From positions 248,001-312,000 of the forward strand of contig NZ_RDQE01000001.1 in the NCBI RefSeq assembly GCF_003697845.1: DNA of 64,000 nt, in the 5' to 3' direction. Of this stretch, positions 33,212 through 42,155 are shown piece by piece. Made by a program: the position numbers and the translations under genes. The notes under the pieces were generated by a model. It was given only the letters and a program-made list of their open reading frames with translations, was not told the DNA's origin and made no database searches. The first letter of the stretch is position 1. Each line of letters opens with the position of its first letter. The stretch comes from Halobellus captivus. Lineage in GTDB: Archaea; Halobacteriota; Halobacteria; Halobacteriales; Haloferacaceae.

Positions 33212-33856
33212 TCAACCGTCTTCCGGCTGCTGGCCGTAGCTCTCGAAGCGTTCCTCGACGACCGCGAGCTGCTCGTCCGTGAGGAGGTTCGGCTCCCCGA
33301 TCGACGAGGAGCGAACGTAGAGCCGGCAGAGGTCCTCGACGTGGTGCGTGTTCTCGATCGCCGTCTCCAGATCCGGGCCGGTCACCACGAGCCCGTGGTT
33401 CGCGAGGATCGCGGCGTCCGAGTCGGTGGCGGCCATCGCGGCGACGACGTTGGCGGCGAGTTCCTCGGTCCCGTACGGCGCGTAGTCGGCGATCGGCACC
33501 TCCCGACCCACCGCGACGATCATGTAGTGGACCGGCGGGAGCGACAGCCCGAGCGTCGCCATCGTCGTCGCCCACGGCGAGTGGGTGTGGACGATCGCGC
33601 CGGGTCCCGCGTGGTCGTAGATCCCCGTGTGCATCGGCACCTCGCTCGAGGGGGCCATCCGACCCGCCCGGCGGTCGCCGTCGAGGCCGACGACCGGCAC
33701 GTCCGCCGCGTCGAAGGCGTCGTACGCCACGCCGGTGGGCGTGACGGCGAAGGCGTCGCCGTCGCGAACGCTCAGGTTTCCGGTCCGCCCGGGCGTCAGC
33801 TCCGCGAGCGCCGGCGCGTACTCCACGACCGCCTCCCGCTCGGGACGGAGGGTCAC
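33212..33856 (-). CDS. Class II aldolase, probable ribulose-1-phosphate aldolase
   Basis: A 214-residue zinc aldolase of the fuculose/rhamnulose-phosphate family. Zinc ligands and acid/base match FucA: Glu72 in SSEVPMH, His90 and His92 in IVHTHSPW, His154 in [13 protein letters not shown] near residue 26-30 holds the phosphate. In the haloarchaeal pathway, this type of enzyme cleaves ribulose 1-phosphate to dihydroxyacetone phosphate and glycolaldehyde. The start is GTG, overlapping the stop of the HAD gene (GTGA). A fuculose or other sugar-phosphate substrate is the alternative; the neighbours argue for ribulose 1-phosphate. Confidence 0.87.
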   Translation of the reverse strand: MTLRPEREAVVEYAPALAELTPGRTGNLSVRDGDAFAVTPTGVAYDAFDAADVPVVGLDGDRRAGRMAPSSEVPMHTGIYDHAGPGAIVHTHSPWATTMATLGLSLPPVHYMIVAVGREVPIADYAPYGTEELAANVVAAMAATDSDAAILANHGLVVTGPDLETAIENTHHVEDLCRLYVRSSSIGEPNLLTDEQLAVVEERFESYGQQPEDG

Positions 33857-34569
33857 GCGAGCACCTCCGGCAGCGCCGCCAGGTCATCGATCCGGTGGTC
33901 GGGTCGCCGCGGACCGGTCAGGTCGTCCGCCGCCGGGTCCTCGCCCGTCCCGCCCGTGAAGAGGACCGTCTCCATGCCGACGGCGTTTCCTCCCTCCACG
34001 TCGGCGACGACGTTATCTCCGACCATGACGGCCTCGCTCGGTCGGGCGTCGAGCGCGGAGAGCGCCGCCGCGAACGGGAGCGCGCTCGGCTTCTCGCGGC
34101 CGACCTCCTCCGAGGTGACGAGCCGGTCGATCCGGTCGTCGATCCCGAGACCGGACAGCTTCCGCAGCTGGACTCGCGTCGTGAGGTTCGTCACGACGAC
34201 GACCGTGAGTCCGGCCTCACGGAGCGCGTCGAGCGTCCCCTCGACCCCGTCGAAGATCTCCATCTCCGCCACGTACCCGTTCCAGTACGCCTCGCCGATC
34301 GCGAACGCGTCCGCGGCGTCGTGGACGCCGGCGTGGAGCCGGAGCGCCCGCTTGAAGTAGACGAACCGCTCGTGGGAGGCGGCCGTCCCGCGGAGTTCGC
34401 GCTTCGCGTCCGCCCGTGCCCTCGCGTACAGTTCGTCGAACCGTTCGCGGTCGAGGTCGTACCCGCGATCGCGAAACGCCGAGAGCGCCGCCCGCTTGCC
34501 CGCCTCGTTACAGGGGTCGTACGGGTAGAGGGTGTTGTCGAGGTCGAAACAGACCGCTTCGTACTCCAT
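33853..34569 (-). CDS. HAD hydrolase, probable ribulose-1,5-bisphosphate phosphatase
   Basis: A 238-residue HAD phosphatase with motif [13 protein letters not shown] (nucleophile Asp9, acid Asp11), motif [12 protein letters not shown], a catalytic Lys in [11 protein letters not shown] and motif [16 protein letters not shown]. An alpha-helical C1 cap lies between motifs I and II. The overlap with the aldolase gene and the nearby isomerase make removal of the 5-phosphate of ribulose bisphosphate its likely task. It is the first gene of the operon. Sequence alone does not fix the substrate; many close HAD relatives are promiscuous. Confidence 0.82.
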   Translation of the reverse strand: MEYEAVCFDLDNTLYPYDPCNEAGKRAALSAFRDRGYDLDRERFDELYARARADAKRELRGTAASHERFVYFKRALRLHAGVHDAADAFAIGEAYWNGYVAEMEIFDGVEGTLDALREAGLTVVVVTNLTTRVQLRKLSGLGIDDRIDRLVTSEEVGREKPSALPFAAALSALDARPSEAVMVGDNVVADVEGGNAVGMETVLFTGGTGEDPAADDLTGPRRPDHRIDDLAALPEVLA

Positions 34570-34628
34570 GTCCGACCCTCGCGGGGCGGCGACTTAAGCG
34601 TGGTTCGGGAGGACGGTCGGTGCCGGAA

Positions 34629-35078
34629 CTACTCTCCGGCGTCGAGGTCGTATTTGAACGAGTAGCAGTACTTCTCGTAGCCGACGTCCTCGTAGAAGCG
34701 ATGGGCGTCCTCCCGCCACAGTCCCGACTCGAGCTCGACCGTCTCACAGTCGCGGTCGCCCGCCCACTCGTGAATAAAGGAGAGCAGAGCCGAGCCGTGC
34801 CCCTCGGACCGCCGTGACTCGGTCGTCACCAGGTCGTGGACGAAGGCGTGTTTTCCCAAGTAGAAGTTCGTGTCGACGGTGACGCCGGCGACGGCGACGA
34901 GTTCCGACCCGTCGTACCGGCCGAAGAGGCGATACCCCTCCTCGCGCATTCGTTCGTGGGCCACCTCCATCTCAGCCCGGTCGAGGTGCTCCCGTAGTTC
35001 GCGGAGTATCGGGTACGCCGCGTCGAGCTCCGCGTCGGTCGTGAGCTCGCGGACGTCGCTCGCGTCGGAGTCGTCCAT
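34629..35078 (-). CDS. GNAT-family acetyltransferase
   Basis: A 149-residue N-acetyltransferase. The acetyl-CoA loop is seen as TESRRSEGHGSALLSFI (motif A, R/Q-x-x-G-x-G/A), followed by VELESGLWREDAHRFYEDVGYEK (motif B). The first part has ELDAAYPILRELR as in many small GNATs. The substrate is unknown. ATG at 35078 has an ATACTTACTT TATA-like element about 30 bases upstream, which lies in a short tandem repeat. The longer upstream frame is not supported. Confidence 0.82.
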   Translation of the reverse strand: MDDSDASDVRELTTDAELDAAYPILRELREHLDRAEMEVAHERMREEGYRLFGRYDGSELVAVAGVTVDTNFYLGKHAFVHDLVTTESRRSEGHGSALLSFIHEWAGDRDCETVELESGLWREDAHRFYEDVGYEKYCYSFKYDLDAGE

Positions 35079-35380
35079 GTCGAACGGAACGCGTCTCGCC
35101 CGCAGCAAGTAAGTATCGGCCCGCCGGCAGACGGTATCGGCCCGCCGGCAGCAGCAGGCGGATTCGAGATCGAGGCCGGAGCGTCCCCGGACGTTTATCA
35201 CTGAAAACGCGGCCAGTCGGCCCGTGCGTTGATCACGGACCCGGATCGGGCGAGGCGGGCGTCCGGCGACCCGACCGGGACGCGTTCCAGCCGGCTGTTC
35301 GCCACCACGTCTCCCGTATACCGGCGGGACGGGCGTATGTCGTCGACGCCTCCGGCCGTACTGACGCTGACGCCTCGGCC
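35079..35380. other. Intergenic region with 21-bp tandem repeat
   Basis: The 302-base gap between the acetyltransferase start and cheF end holds two tandem copies of GTATCGGCCCGCCGGCAG (35113-35130 and 35134-35151, period 21). The first copy overlaps the TATA-like element of the acetyltransferase. The rest shows no gene, RNA or strong structure that I recognise. Confidence 0.5.
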
Positions 35381-36253
35381 TCACTGCTCGTTCATCGCCT
35401 CGCTGGCGACGTTGCGCCCGCGTGAGTTGAGCGCTACCTCGCGGCGAACCCGCACCTCCTCGACGACCTCCAGTTCGATCAGTCGTTCGAACGTCTCCTC
35501 GACCTCGTCGACGTCGCTGCCCAGAAATGCGGGGATCTCGAACGGCGAGACCCCCGAGTACAGCGCCATCAACACCTCCCGATCGCGACTCGAGAGATCG
35601 ACGTTCGTCGAGCTTCGCTCCTCGCCCTTCCGGAGCCACGACTCGACGAACCGCATCCGCCGCGGCGTCCCGGCGAGATGCGTCTCGATGCTCGTGTCTC
35701 CGTCGTCGGTGTGTGACACCTCGATCACGGGTTTCTTCGCCCCGTCGACGGTCCGTCTCGCGGCGTCGAGCCCGCTGATGTCGTCGAGGTCGAACTCCAC
35801 GAACGCGCCGCCTTCGAGCGCGGCACCGAGGCCGTTCTCGTCGATCTTCACGCGGGCCTGCTCCCAGCCGGTGTCCTGGACGACGCCGCCCTCGACGGCC
35901 GGGTGTTTCGCCAACAACGTCCGCTGGTCGAGCAGCGCGCGATACACGTCGCGTTCGAACGACTCGTGTTCGGCGGCGGCGACCAGAAGCACCTGCTCGC
36001 CGAGATCGAAGCTCACGTAGTTCGAGACCCGAGCTATCGACTGGTTGGCGTCGTGACGGCCGCCCAATCCCTCGAGTCTCGAGAGTGGAACCGTCCGTTT
36101 CCCGTCGTTGCCCGCGAGGATCAGCCGCCGGTTCGACAACAGCACCCGGCCGGGCGTCCAGGAGACGTCGTTGATGGCTCTCCCCTCGCGGACGGCGACC
36201 GCGAACCGTGCCTGGGTGTCCGTGACTTTGTACTCGCCGTCACCAGTCGCCAT
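35381..36253 (-). CDS. cheF: CheF, chemotaxis-archaellum adaptor
   Basis: Archaea-specific adaptor (DUF439) that links phosphorylated CheY to the archaellum motor. The 290-residue protein has the family pattern: an N-terminal SNRRLILAGNDGKRTVPL segment, a middle domain FVEFDLDDISGLDA, and a C-terminal winged-helix-like part (SSRDREVLMALYSGVSPFEIPAFLG). It directly follows the HEAT-repeat gene with zero spacing (stop then start). In Halobacterium salinarum, two CheF proteins and a HEAT protein interact as one module, which matches this gene order. Confidence 0.9.
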   Translation of the reverse strand: MATGDGEYKVTDTQARFAVAVREGRAINDVSWTPGRVLLSNRRLILAGNDGKRTVPLSRLEGLGGRHDANQSIARVSNYVSFDLGEQVLLVAAAEHESFERDVYRALLDQRTLLAKHPAVEGGVVQDTGWEQARVKIDENGLGAALEGGAFVEFDLDDISGLDAARRTVDGAKKPVIEVSHTDDGDTSIETHLAGTPRRMRFVESWLRKGEERSSTNVDLSSRDREVLMALYSGVSPFEIPAFLGSDVDEVEETFERLIELEVVEEVRVRREVALNSRGRNVASEAMNEQ

Positions 36254-37462
36254 CTAGACACCACCTGCCCGGAGCTTCGAGACCGCCGAGAACACCCGTT
36301 TACGGACCGCGGAGCTCTCGTCGTCGGTCAGACCTTCCAGGCGATTCAGCGTCTCCTGTCCGCCCACCTGGCCGAGCACGAACACCGCCTTCGCACGGAC
36401 GTCATCCGGATGCTCGGTGCCGAGTCGATCGAGCAGTCGGTCCTCGACGACCGGCCCGCCGAGGTTCGTGAGGCTCGTCGCCGCGAACTGGGCTGTCTGT
36501 GGGTCGTCGTCGCCGAGCGCGTCCGCAAGCGCCTCGACGGCCGGCTCGGAATCGGCGTCGGCGACGCGCCCCAGGATCCACGCCGCGTTCCGACGTTGCC
36601 GGCTCTGTGTTCCATCAGTGAGGATCTCGACGAGGGGCTCGACGACCGTCGCATCGTCGGCGGCCTTCAACTCGGAGACCACGCGGTCCCGGACCGCGTG
36701 GCTGTGTTCGGTCGGCACGTTCGAGAGCAGCTCGATGACCGAATACACCGCCGCGTTCCTGACGATCGCGCTCTCGTCACCGAGCGCGCGCGCGAGCGGC
36801 TCCACCGGCTTCGGGTTGCTCGCGTTTCCGAGCGCCCCCGCGGCGATGCGGCGAAGCGACTCGTCCGGATCCTCGAGCAGGTCGATGAGCGGATCGAGCG
36901 CGCGGTCGGTCCCGACGGCTCCGAGCGCGTTCGCTGCCGCCCGGCGGACGCGCGGGTCGTCGTCGAGGCGCTCGATCAGCCCGGGAACCGCCCGCGAGTC
37001 GGCGAACGTCCCGCACGCGTGACACGCCCGGAGCCGCACGCGCGGATCCGGATCCGAGAGAGCTCCGACGACCGCTGGCAGTGCGCTCGGCTCGTCGAGA
37101 CGAGCGAGGGCGTTCGCCGCCGCGATGCGGAGTTCGGCGCGTTCCGCCTCGAGCGCGCGGGCGAACTTCCGGGCGGTGACCCACTCGGCCTCCGATCCGC
37201 TGCCGCCGGTGAGTTCCGCCAGTAGCTGTTCGAGCGCCTCCTGGCCGACCTCGTCGAGGGCGTCGACCGCGGCTCCGCGCACTCCCGGGTCCTCGTCGGT
37301 CGTCGCCGCGCGCAGGAGTCCGTCGACCGTCGCCTGGTCGTCCGCGTCGGCGAGTTCGCCGAGGAACTCCACCGCACGCTTCCGGACCGCGGTGCTATCG
37401 CTCGCTAGCGCGTCCCTGAGTCGGTCGACGTTCCCCTCGCGAGAGTGCTGGTACAGCGACAT
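36254..37462 (-). CDS. HEAT-repeat protein of the chemotaxis cluster
   Basis: A 402-residue protein made almost entirely of PBS-lyase type HEAT repeats. About ten units of roughly 31 residues can be seen, each with a pattern like DPDPRVRLRACHACG or DESLRRIAAGALGN. There is no signal, membrane segment or catalytic motif. It is probably a protein-binding scaffold. The ortholog in Halobacterium salinarum (OE2401F, from memory) binds CheF and Che proteins. The start overlaps the cheR stop (ATGA), and cheF follows immediately. Confidence 0.87.
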   Translation of the reverse strand: MSLYQHSREGNVDRLRDALASDSTAVRKRAVEFLGELADADDQATVDGLLRAATTDEDPGVRGAAVDALDEVGQEALEQLLAELTGGSGSEAEWVTARKFARALEAERAELRIAAANALARLDEPSALPAVVGALSDPDPRVRLRACHACGTFADSRAVPGLIERLDDDPRVRRAAANALGAVGTDRALDPLIDLLEDPDESLRRIAAGALGNASNPKPVEPLARALGDESAIVRNAAVYSVIELLSNVPTEHSHAVRDRVVSELKAADDATVVEPLVEILTDGTQSRQRRNAAWILGRVADADSEPAVEALADALGDDDPQTAQFAATSLTNLGGPVVEDRLLDRLGTEHPDDVRAKAVFVLGQVGGQETLNRLEGLTDDESSAVRKRVFSAVSKLRAGGV

Positions 37463-38265
37463 CAGCGCCTCCGGAACACCCGTCGGCGTTTGTCGATCGG
37501 TTCGTACCCGTCGCCGCGGTCCGGCGGGACGCTCTCGGTCATCCCGACGACGAGGACGCCGCCCGCCGCGAGCGACGCCTCGAGGGTGTCGAAGAGCGAT
37601 CCCTTGTGGTCCGCGTCGATGTAGATGAGGAGGTTCCGACACAACACCGCATCGAAGGGGCCCCGCGACCCGTCGCTGATCAGGTCGTGGGTGTCGAACG
37701 TCACGAGCCGGCGTGGCGCCTCGCGAACGCGGAACGCGTCGCCCTCGCGGTCGACGTAGCGGTTCGGATCCGAGAGCGGCTCGAGTTCCTCGGCGATGTC
37801 CGTCGTTCGCGTGGTATGGTACATACCCTCCCTTGCGTGAGCGAGCGCCTCCTCGCTGATGTCCGAGCCGAGCACTTCCACGCGGGACTCGTCTATCGCG
37901 TCGTCGTCGCACGCGAGCATCGCGAGCGAGTACGCCTCCCGGCCGTCGGCACACGGTGCCGACCAGACACGGACTCGCCGATTCTCGTGGGTGAGATCAC
38001 GCAATACGTTCCGCATCACCTCCCACATCTCGGGATTGCGGAAGAACTCCGTCACGTTGATCGTGAGCGCGTCCATGAGCGCCTCGCGCTCGTCCGCCTC
38101 CTCGCGGAGCAGCCGTCGGTACTCGCGGTGCGACTCGGTCCCGCGCCGACGCATCCGGGCGGTGATACGTCGGTCGAGGTACGACTCGTTGTAGTAGCCG
38201 GGCTCGAACGGTACCGAATCGTCGATCTGTCTGAGGACGCCCTCGAAGGCCGTCTCGCCGGTCAT
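37462..38265 (-). CDS. cheR: CheR, receptor methyltransferase
   Basis: Methylates glutamates on chemotaxis transducers using S-adenosylmethionine. The 267-residue protein shows the N-terminal all-helical domain (LDRRITARMRRRG), the FFRNPEMWEVM region, and the SAM-binding core VWSAPCADGREAYSLAML, EVLGSDISEEAL and FDAVLCRNLLIYID. The usual SAPCStGEE motif here is SAPCADGRE, a mild variation. It overlaps cheA and the HEAT gene by four bases or fewer. Confidence 0.94.
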   Translation of the reverse strand: MTGETAFEGVLRQIDDSVPFEPGYYNESYLDRRITARMRRRGTESHREYRRLLREEADEREALMDALTINVTEFFRNPEMWEVMRNVLRDLTHENRRVRVWSAPCADGREAYSLAMLACDDDAIDESRVEVLGSDISEEALAHAREGMYHTTRTTDIAEELEPLSDPNRYVDREGDAFRVREAPRRLVTFDTHDLISDGSRGPFDAVLCRNLLIYIDADHKGSLFDTLEASLAAGGVLVVGMTESVPPDRGDGYEPIDKRRRVFRRR

Positions 38266-40394
38266 AGGCTCACCACGTCCAGGACGGCCACGACGTCGCC
38301 GTCGCCGAGCACGGCCGTCCCGCTGAGTCCGGGCGTCCCGGACAGCGGGCCGTCGAGCGGCTTCACGACCACCTCCTCCTGGTCCAACACGCCGTCACAG
38401 TGGAGCGCCACCTTTCGGGTCTCCTCACGTATCCGGACGAGCATTCCCTCGTCGGCGGCCGTCGCAGCACCGCCCGCGTCCGAGCCGTCGTCGTTCTCGG
38501 CGGATCCGCCGTCGGTCGCCGCGGTGGCTCCCGGACCGAACGCCGCGGTTTCGGGTTCGGCGGCGGCGAGCCGGTCCGCGAGTCGGATGACCGGGTAGAG
38601 GTCGTTCTCGTGACGGACCACCTCGTCGCCGTGGACCGTCTCCACGTCGTCCGCGCGGGACACCTCCCCGATCGACTTGATCGGGATCCCGTACTCCGTG
38701 CCGCCCACGTCGACGAACATCACCTTCACGATGGCGACGGTGACCGGAAGCCGGAAGCGCACCGTCGTCCCCTCGCCGGGCTCGCTGTCGACCGAGACGG
38801 AGCCGTCGAGGTCGCGGGCGGTCGTCCGCACCACGTCCATCCCGACGCCCCGTCCGGAGACGTCGGTGACCTCCTCGGCGGTCGAAAAGCCGGGATGGAA
38901 GACCAGGTCGTAGGCCTCGCCGTCGGTCATCGCCTCCACGGTCTCGCGGTCCTCGACCCCCTCCTCGACCGCCTCGTCGCGGAGCCGGTCTGCCTCGAGG
39001 CCGGCGCCGTCATCGGCGACCTCGATGACGACGTGGTCGCGCTCGCGCTCCGCCGTGAGTTCGACGCGTCCTTGGGGGTCCTTGCCGGCGGTCTCGCGCT
39101 CCTCGGGGGGTTCGATCCCGTGGTCGACCGCGTTCCGCAACACGTGGACGAGCGGGTCGCGCATCTCCGTGAGGATCGTCCGGTCGAGCTCGACGTCGTC
39201 GCCCTCGATGTCGAAGGACACGCGCTTGTCGAGGTCGCGGGCGACGTCCCGGACCAGCCGCGGGAACGAGTCGGACACCTGTGAGAACGGAATGAGCCGC
39301 ATGTCCATGGCGGTGTCCTGGAGACTGGACGCGAGCTTGTCGAGCTCGTCGAGCGTCTCGGGCTCGGTCCCGGTGCCCTCCAGTTCTCGCCGGAGCTTGA
39401 TCCGACTCGTCACGAGCTGTTCGACCAGCCCGTACAGCTCGTCGACCTGGTCGACGTCGACCCGGATCGACTTGATCTCCTCGCGATCGGTCGCCTCCGA
39501 AGGTTCCGAATCGTGGACCGCGTCTTCCCCCGGTTCGGTCCCGTTCGCGTCCTCGGCAGTGGAACCGTCCGGTTCGGCGTCGTCCGGGTCCGGCTCGGAA
39601 CGGTCACCCACGAGCGTGGTCCGTACCGTTGCCACCTGCGTGAGCGCCTCGAGGCCCTCGGTGACGACCGCCGGGTCGGCGTCGGCGACGAAGGCGTCGA
39701 AGCTCCCGTCATACTCGCCGTTTTCCAGCGCTTCCGCGTCCGGGCGGGTGAGGTACTCGCCGAACTCCTCCTCGAGCGCCCGGAGGACGAGTGTCGCGTC
39801 GACGCCCGGCATCGCCGTCTCGCCCAGGGTCACCTCGGCGTAAACCGCGTCCGTGAACCCAGTCATCGCTGCCGGCGGTTCCGGAACGTCGATCCCGGCG
39901 TCGCCGTCAGCGGTGTCGTCGGGCTCTTCGGTCTCCGTGTCTGCGCCCTCGGCGGCGTCAGCATCGGCAGCTTCGTCGGCGTCCTCGTCAGTATTCTCAT
40001 CGGTGTCGGGATCGACGGTTCCGTGCTCCTCGACCGCCCGAAGCCGTGATTCGAGGTCCGACGGGTCCGTCGACACCTCCCCGGTCTGCTCGATCTCCGC
40101 GACCATCGCCTCGACCGCGTCGACCCCCTCGAAGAGCAGGTCCATCAGTTCGGGCGTGACCTCCCGGTCGCCGCCACGGACCGCGTCGAGCAGGTCCTCG
40201 AGGGCGTGCCCGAACGAGGAGACGTCCTCGTACCCCATCGCGGCGGCGTTGCCCTTCAGGGTGTGTGCGACCCGGAACACGTCGTCCATCGCCGCGTCGT
40301 CCTCGGGATCCGCCTCGAGCGCGAGCAACGCGTTGTTGAGGTCGGTGACCCCGTCCTCCGCCTCCGCGACGAACGCTGCACGGTGGGAGTCCAT
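38262..40394 (-). CDS. cheA: CheA, chemotaxis histidine kinase
   Basis: Autophosphorylates and passes phosphate to CheY and CheB. The 710-residue chain holds: P1 HPt domain with His44 in FRVAHTLKGNA; acidic linker; a P2 response-regulator binding segment (around TGFTDAVYAEVTL); another acidic linker; P3 dimerisation helices (DVDQVDELYGLVEQLV); P4 ATPase with HVLRNAVDHGIEPPEER (N-box), VADDGAGLE and GRGVGMDVV; and P5, a CheW-like coupling domain up to the end. All catalytic motifs are intact. The two linkers are long and very Asp/Glu-rich. It overlaps both cheB and cheR. Confidence 0.95.
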   Translation of the reverse strand: MDSHRAAFVAEAEDGVTDLNNALLALEADPEDDAAMDDVFRVAHTLKGNAAAMGYEDVSSFGHALEDLLDAVRGGDREVTPELMDLLFEGVDAVEAMVAEIEQTGEVSTDPSDLESRLRAVEEHGTVDPDTDENTDEDADEAADADAAEGADTETEEPDDTADGDAGIDVPEPPAAMTGFTDAVYAEVTLGETAMPGVDATLVLRALEEEFGEYLTRPDAEALENGEYDGSFDAFVADADPAVVTEGLEALTQVATVRTTLVGDRSEPDPDDAEPDGSTAEDANGTEPGEDAVHDSEPSEATDREEIKSIRVDVDQVDELYGLVEQLVTSRIKLRRELEGTGTEPETLDELDKLASSLQDTAMDMRLIPFSQVSDSFPRLVRDVARDLDKRVSFDIEGDDVELDRTILTEMRDPLVHVLRNAVDHGIEPPEERETAGKDPQGRVELTAERERDHVVIEVADDGAGLEADRLRDEAVEEGVEDRETVEAMTDGEAYDLVFHPGFSTAEEVTDVSGRGVGMDVVRTTARDLDGSVSVDSEPGEGTTVRFRLPVTVAIVKVMFVDVGGTEYGIPIKSIGEVSRADDVETVHGDEVVRHENDLYPVIRLADRLAAAEPETAAFGPGATAATDGGSAENDDGSDAGGAATAADEGMLVRIREETRKVALHCDGVLDQEEVVVKPLDGPLSGTPGLSGTAVLGDGDVVAVLDVVSL

Positions 40395-41482
40395 CAGGCT
40401 CCACCCCCGAGGATCGCGCCGGCGACGTCGTCGAGATCACACACCGAATCGATCACGCCGGTTCCGACCGCGCGTTTCGGCATCCCGTAGACGACGCAGG
40501 TGTCCTCGCTCTGGGCCACCGTCCGCGCCCCGGCGTCGGCCATCGCCCGGACGCCCGCGGAGCCGTCGTCGCCCATTCCGGTGAGGACCACGCCGACGAG
40601 CGGGTCCGAGACCGCCCCCACGGCCGACCGCATCGTCACGTCGACGGCGGGCGTCACCGACGGCGCGTCACCGTCGACAGCGTCGCAGTCGGCGAGTTTC
40701 ACGCGCAGCCGACCCGCGCGGTAGCTGCCGACCTCCATGTGCCGGCCACCGGGGGCGACGAGCGCCTCGCCGGCTCCGATCCGGTCCCCGTCCGTCGCCT
40801 CCCGGACGTCGTACGCGGAGGCCGAGTCGAGCCGCTCGGCGAACCGCGTGGTGAACGCCTCGGGCATGTGCTGGACGACGAGCACCCGACAGTCGGCCAT
40901 CGGGAGCGCGGAGAGCACCCGCTCGACCGCCTTCGGGCCGCCGGTCGACGCGCCGATGACGGCGGTCAGGGGTCGCTCGAGGTCGACGTCCGACGGCGAG
41001 TCCGTCCTCGACTCGCTCCGTGGCTTCCAGTCGCGCGTCGCGGCCTCGAGGTCCGCGTCGGCGACCGACCGAACCGCCTCGACGAGCCGGTCGGCCTCCC
41101 GTGAGACGCCGGTGGACACCTCGCCGCCGGGCTTCGCGAAGAAGTCGACCGCGCCGCGCTCGAGCGCCTCGAAGGTCACCTCGGCGCCCTCGGCGGTGTG
41201 CGCCGACAGCATCAACACGGGCGTCGGCGTCTCCGCCATCAGTCGCTCGACGGCCTCGAGTCCGCCCATTCCGGGCATCTCGACGTCCATGGTCACCACG
41301 TCCGGCCGCGTCTCGGCGACCACCGACAGCGCCTCCGTCCCGTCGCCGGCCTCGCCGACGACGGTCACCCCCGCGTCGGTCAGGAGATCGCCGATCAGCC
41401 CTCGCATGAACGGCGAGTCGTCGACGACGACCACCCGCGTGGCGTCGCGTCGGCCACCACGTCGATCCGTCGTCCTACTCAT
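40394..41482 (-). CDS. cheB: CheB, receptor methylesterase/response regulator
   Basis: Removes methyl groups from (and deamidates) transducers when phosphorylated by CheA. The 362-residue protein has an N-terminal receiver domain (VVVVDDSPFMRGLI; phosphorylated Asp66 in VTMDVEMPGMGG) and a C-terminal esterase with the Ser-His-Asp triad in VIGASTGGPKAVE, VVQHMPEAFT and LTGMGDDGS. The start at 41482 has a TATA box 28 bases upstream; an ATG nine codons earlier is less likely. It is first in the operon cheB-cheA-cheR-HEAT-cheF and divergent from cheW. Confidence 0.95.
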   Translation of the reverse strand: MSRTTDRRGGRRDATRVVVVDDSPFMRGLIGDLLTDAGVTVVGEAGDGTEALSVVAETRPDVVTMDVEMPGMGGLEAVERLMAETPTPVLMLSAHTAEGAEVTFEALERGAVDFFAKPGGEVSTGVSREADRLVEAVRSVADADLEAATRDWKPRSESRTDSPSDVDLERPLTAVIGASTGGPKAVERVLSALPMADCRVLVVQHMPEAFTTRFAERLDSASAYDVREATDGDRIGAGEALVAPGGRHMEVGSYRAGRLRVKLADCDAVDGDAPSVTPAVDVTMRSAVGAVSDPLVGVVLTGMGDDGSAGVRAMADAGARTVAQSEDTCVVYGMPKRAVGTGVIDSVCDLDDVAGAILGGGA

Positions 41483-41506
41483 GTTCGAAACCGCTCCCAG
41501 AACGAG

Positions 41507-41560
41507 CATAAACCCACGGACCCAGGAATCACCGGTGATAATTCAGGGGACACCGTTATT
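41507..41560. promoter_or_regulatory. Divergent cheB/cheW promoters
   Basis: TTTATGC on the minus strand (41507-41513) is 28 bases before cheB, and GTTATT on the plus strand (41555-41560) is 27 bases before cheW. Both transcripts would be leaderless. The two TATA boxes are about 45 bases apart, so the promoters could influence each other. Confidence 0.6.
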
Positions 41561-41584
41561 GGTCGCCTCGGTGCGAGTGGGGGT

Positions 41585-42067
41585 ATGCCAGCCACGCAGT
41601 CGGACGCGGAACACACGAAGGTACTGGAGTTCGGTCTCGGCGACGGCACGTACTGTCTGGACATCGGGGTCATCGACGAGATCGTCGACGCCGGCGAGCT
41701 CACGCGAATCCCCAACTCCCCGGACCACGTCGAGGGCGTGATGGACCTTCGAGGGCGGACGACCACGATCGTCGACCCGAAGACGCTCTTTTCGATCGAG
41801 GGGACGGGTCCCCGCGAACGGATCGTCGTGTTCGACGACGACCGGGTCTCGGAGGGCGGAACCGTCGGCTGGATCGTCGACGAGGTGTTCCAGGTCAGGG
41901 ACGTCACACCGGACGACGTCGATCGGGGGACCACCGCCGACGACGAGGGCGTCCACGGGATCGTCAAGTCCGACGATCGGTTCGTCGTCTGGGTCGCCCC
42001 GGACGTCGATGCCCCGACCGAGAGCACGATAGCGGATCTGACCGACGGGGAGACGACTGAGGCGTAG
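41585..42067 (+). CDS. cheW: CheW, chemotaxis coupling protein
   Basis: Couples transducers to CheA. The 160-residue beta-barrel protein has the CheW core: KVLEFGLGDGTYCLDIGVIDEIVD, the conserved RIPNSPDHVEGVMDLRGRTTTIVD and the second half RIVVFDDDRVSEGGTVGWIVDEV, WVAPDV near the end. Length is as expected. Divergent from cheB; cheY, cheC and cheD are not present in the window. Confidence 0.93.
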   Translation: MPATQSDAEHTKVLEFGLGDGTYCLDIGVIDEIVDAGELTRIPNSPDHVEGVMDLRGRTTTIVDPKTLFSIEGTGPRERIVVFDDDRVSEGGTVGWIVDEVFQVRDVTPDDVDRGTTADDEGVHGIVKSDDRFVVWVAPDVDAPTESTIADLTDGETTEA

Positions 42068-42155
42068 TCGGTTTCGTTGACCCGTCGCTCGTCCGGGTTC
42101 TCACGGCTGAAAAACGGGGGCCAACGCTTATCGGGTCGCCGGGAATGGTCCACGT

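Noticed and set aside
35113-35151. Possible CRISPR array
   Set aside because: Only two adjacent units with a 3-base gap; no spacers and no cas genes in the window.
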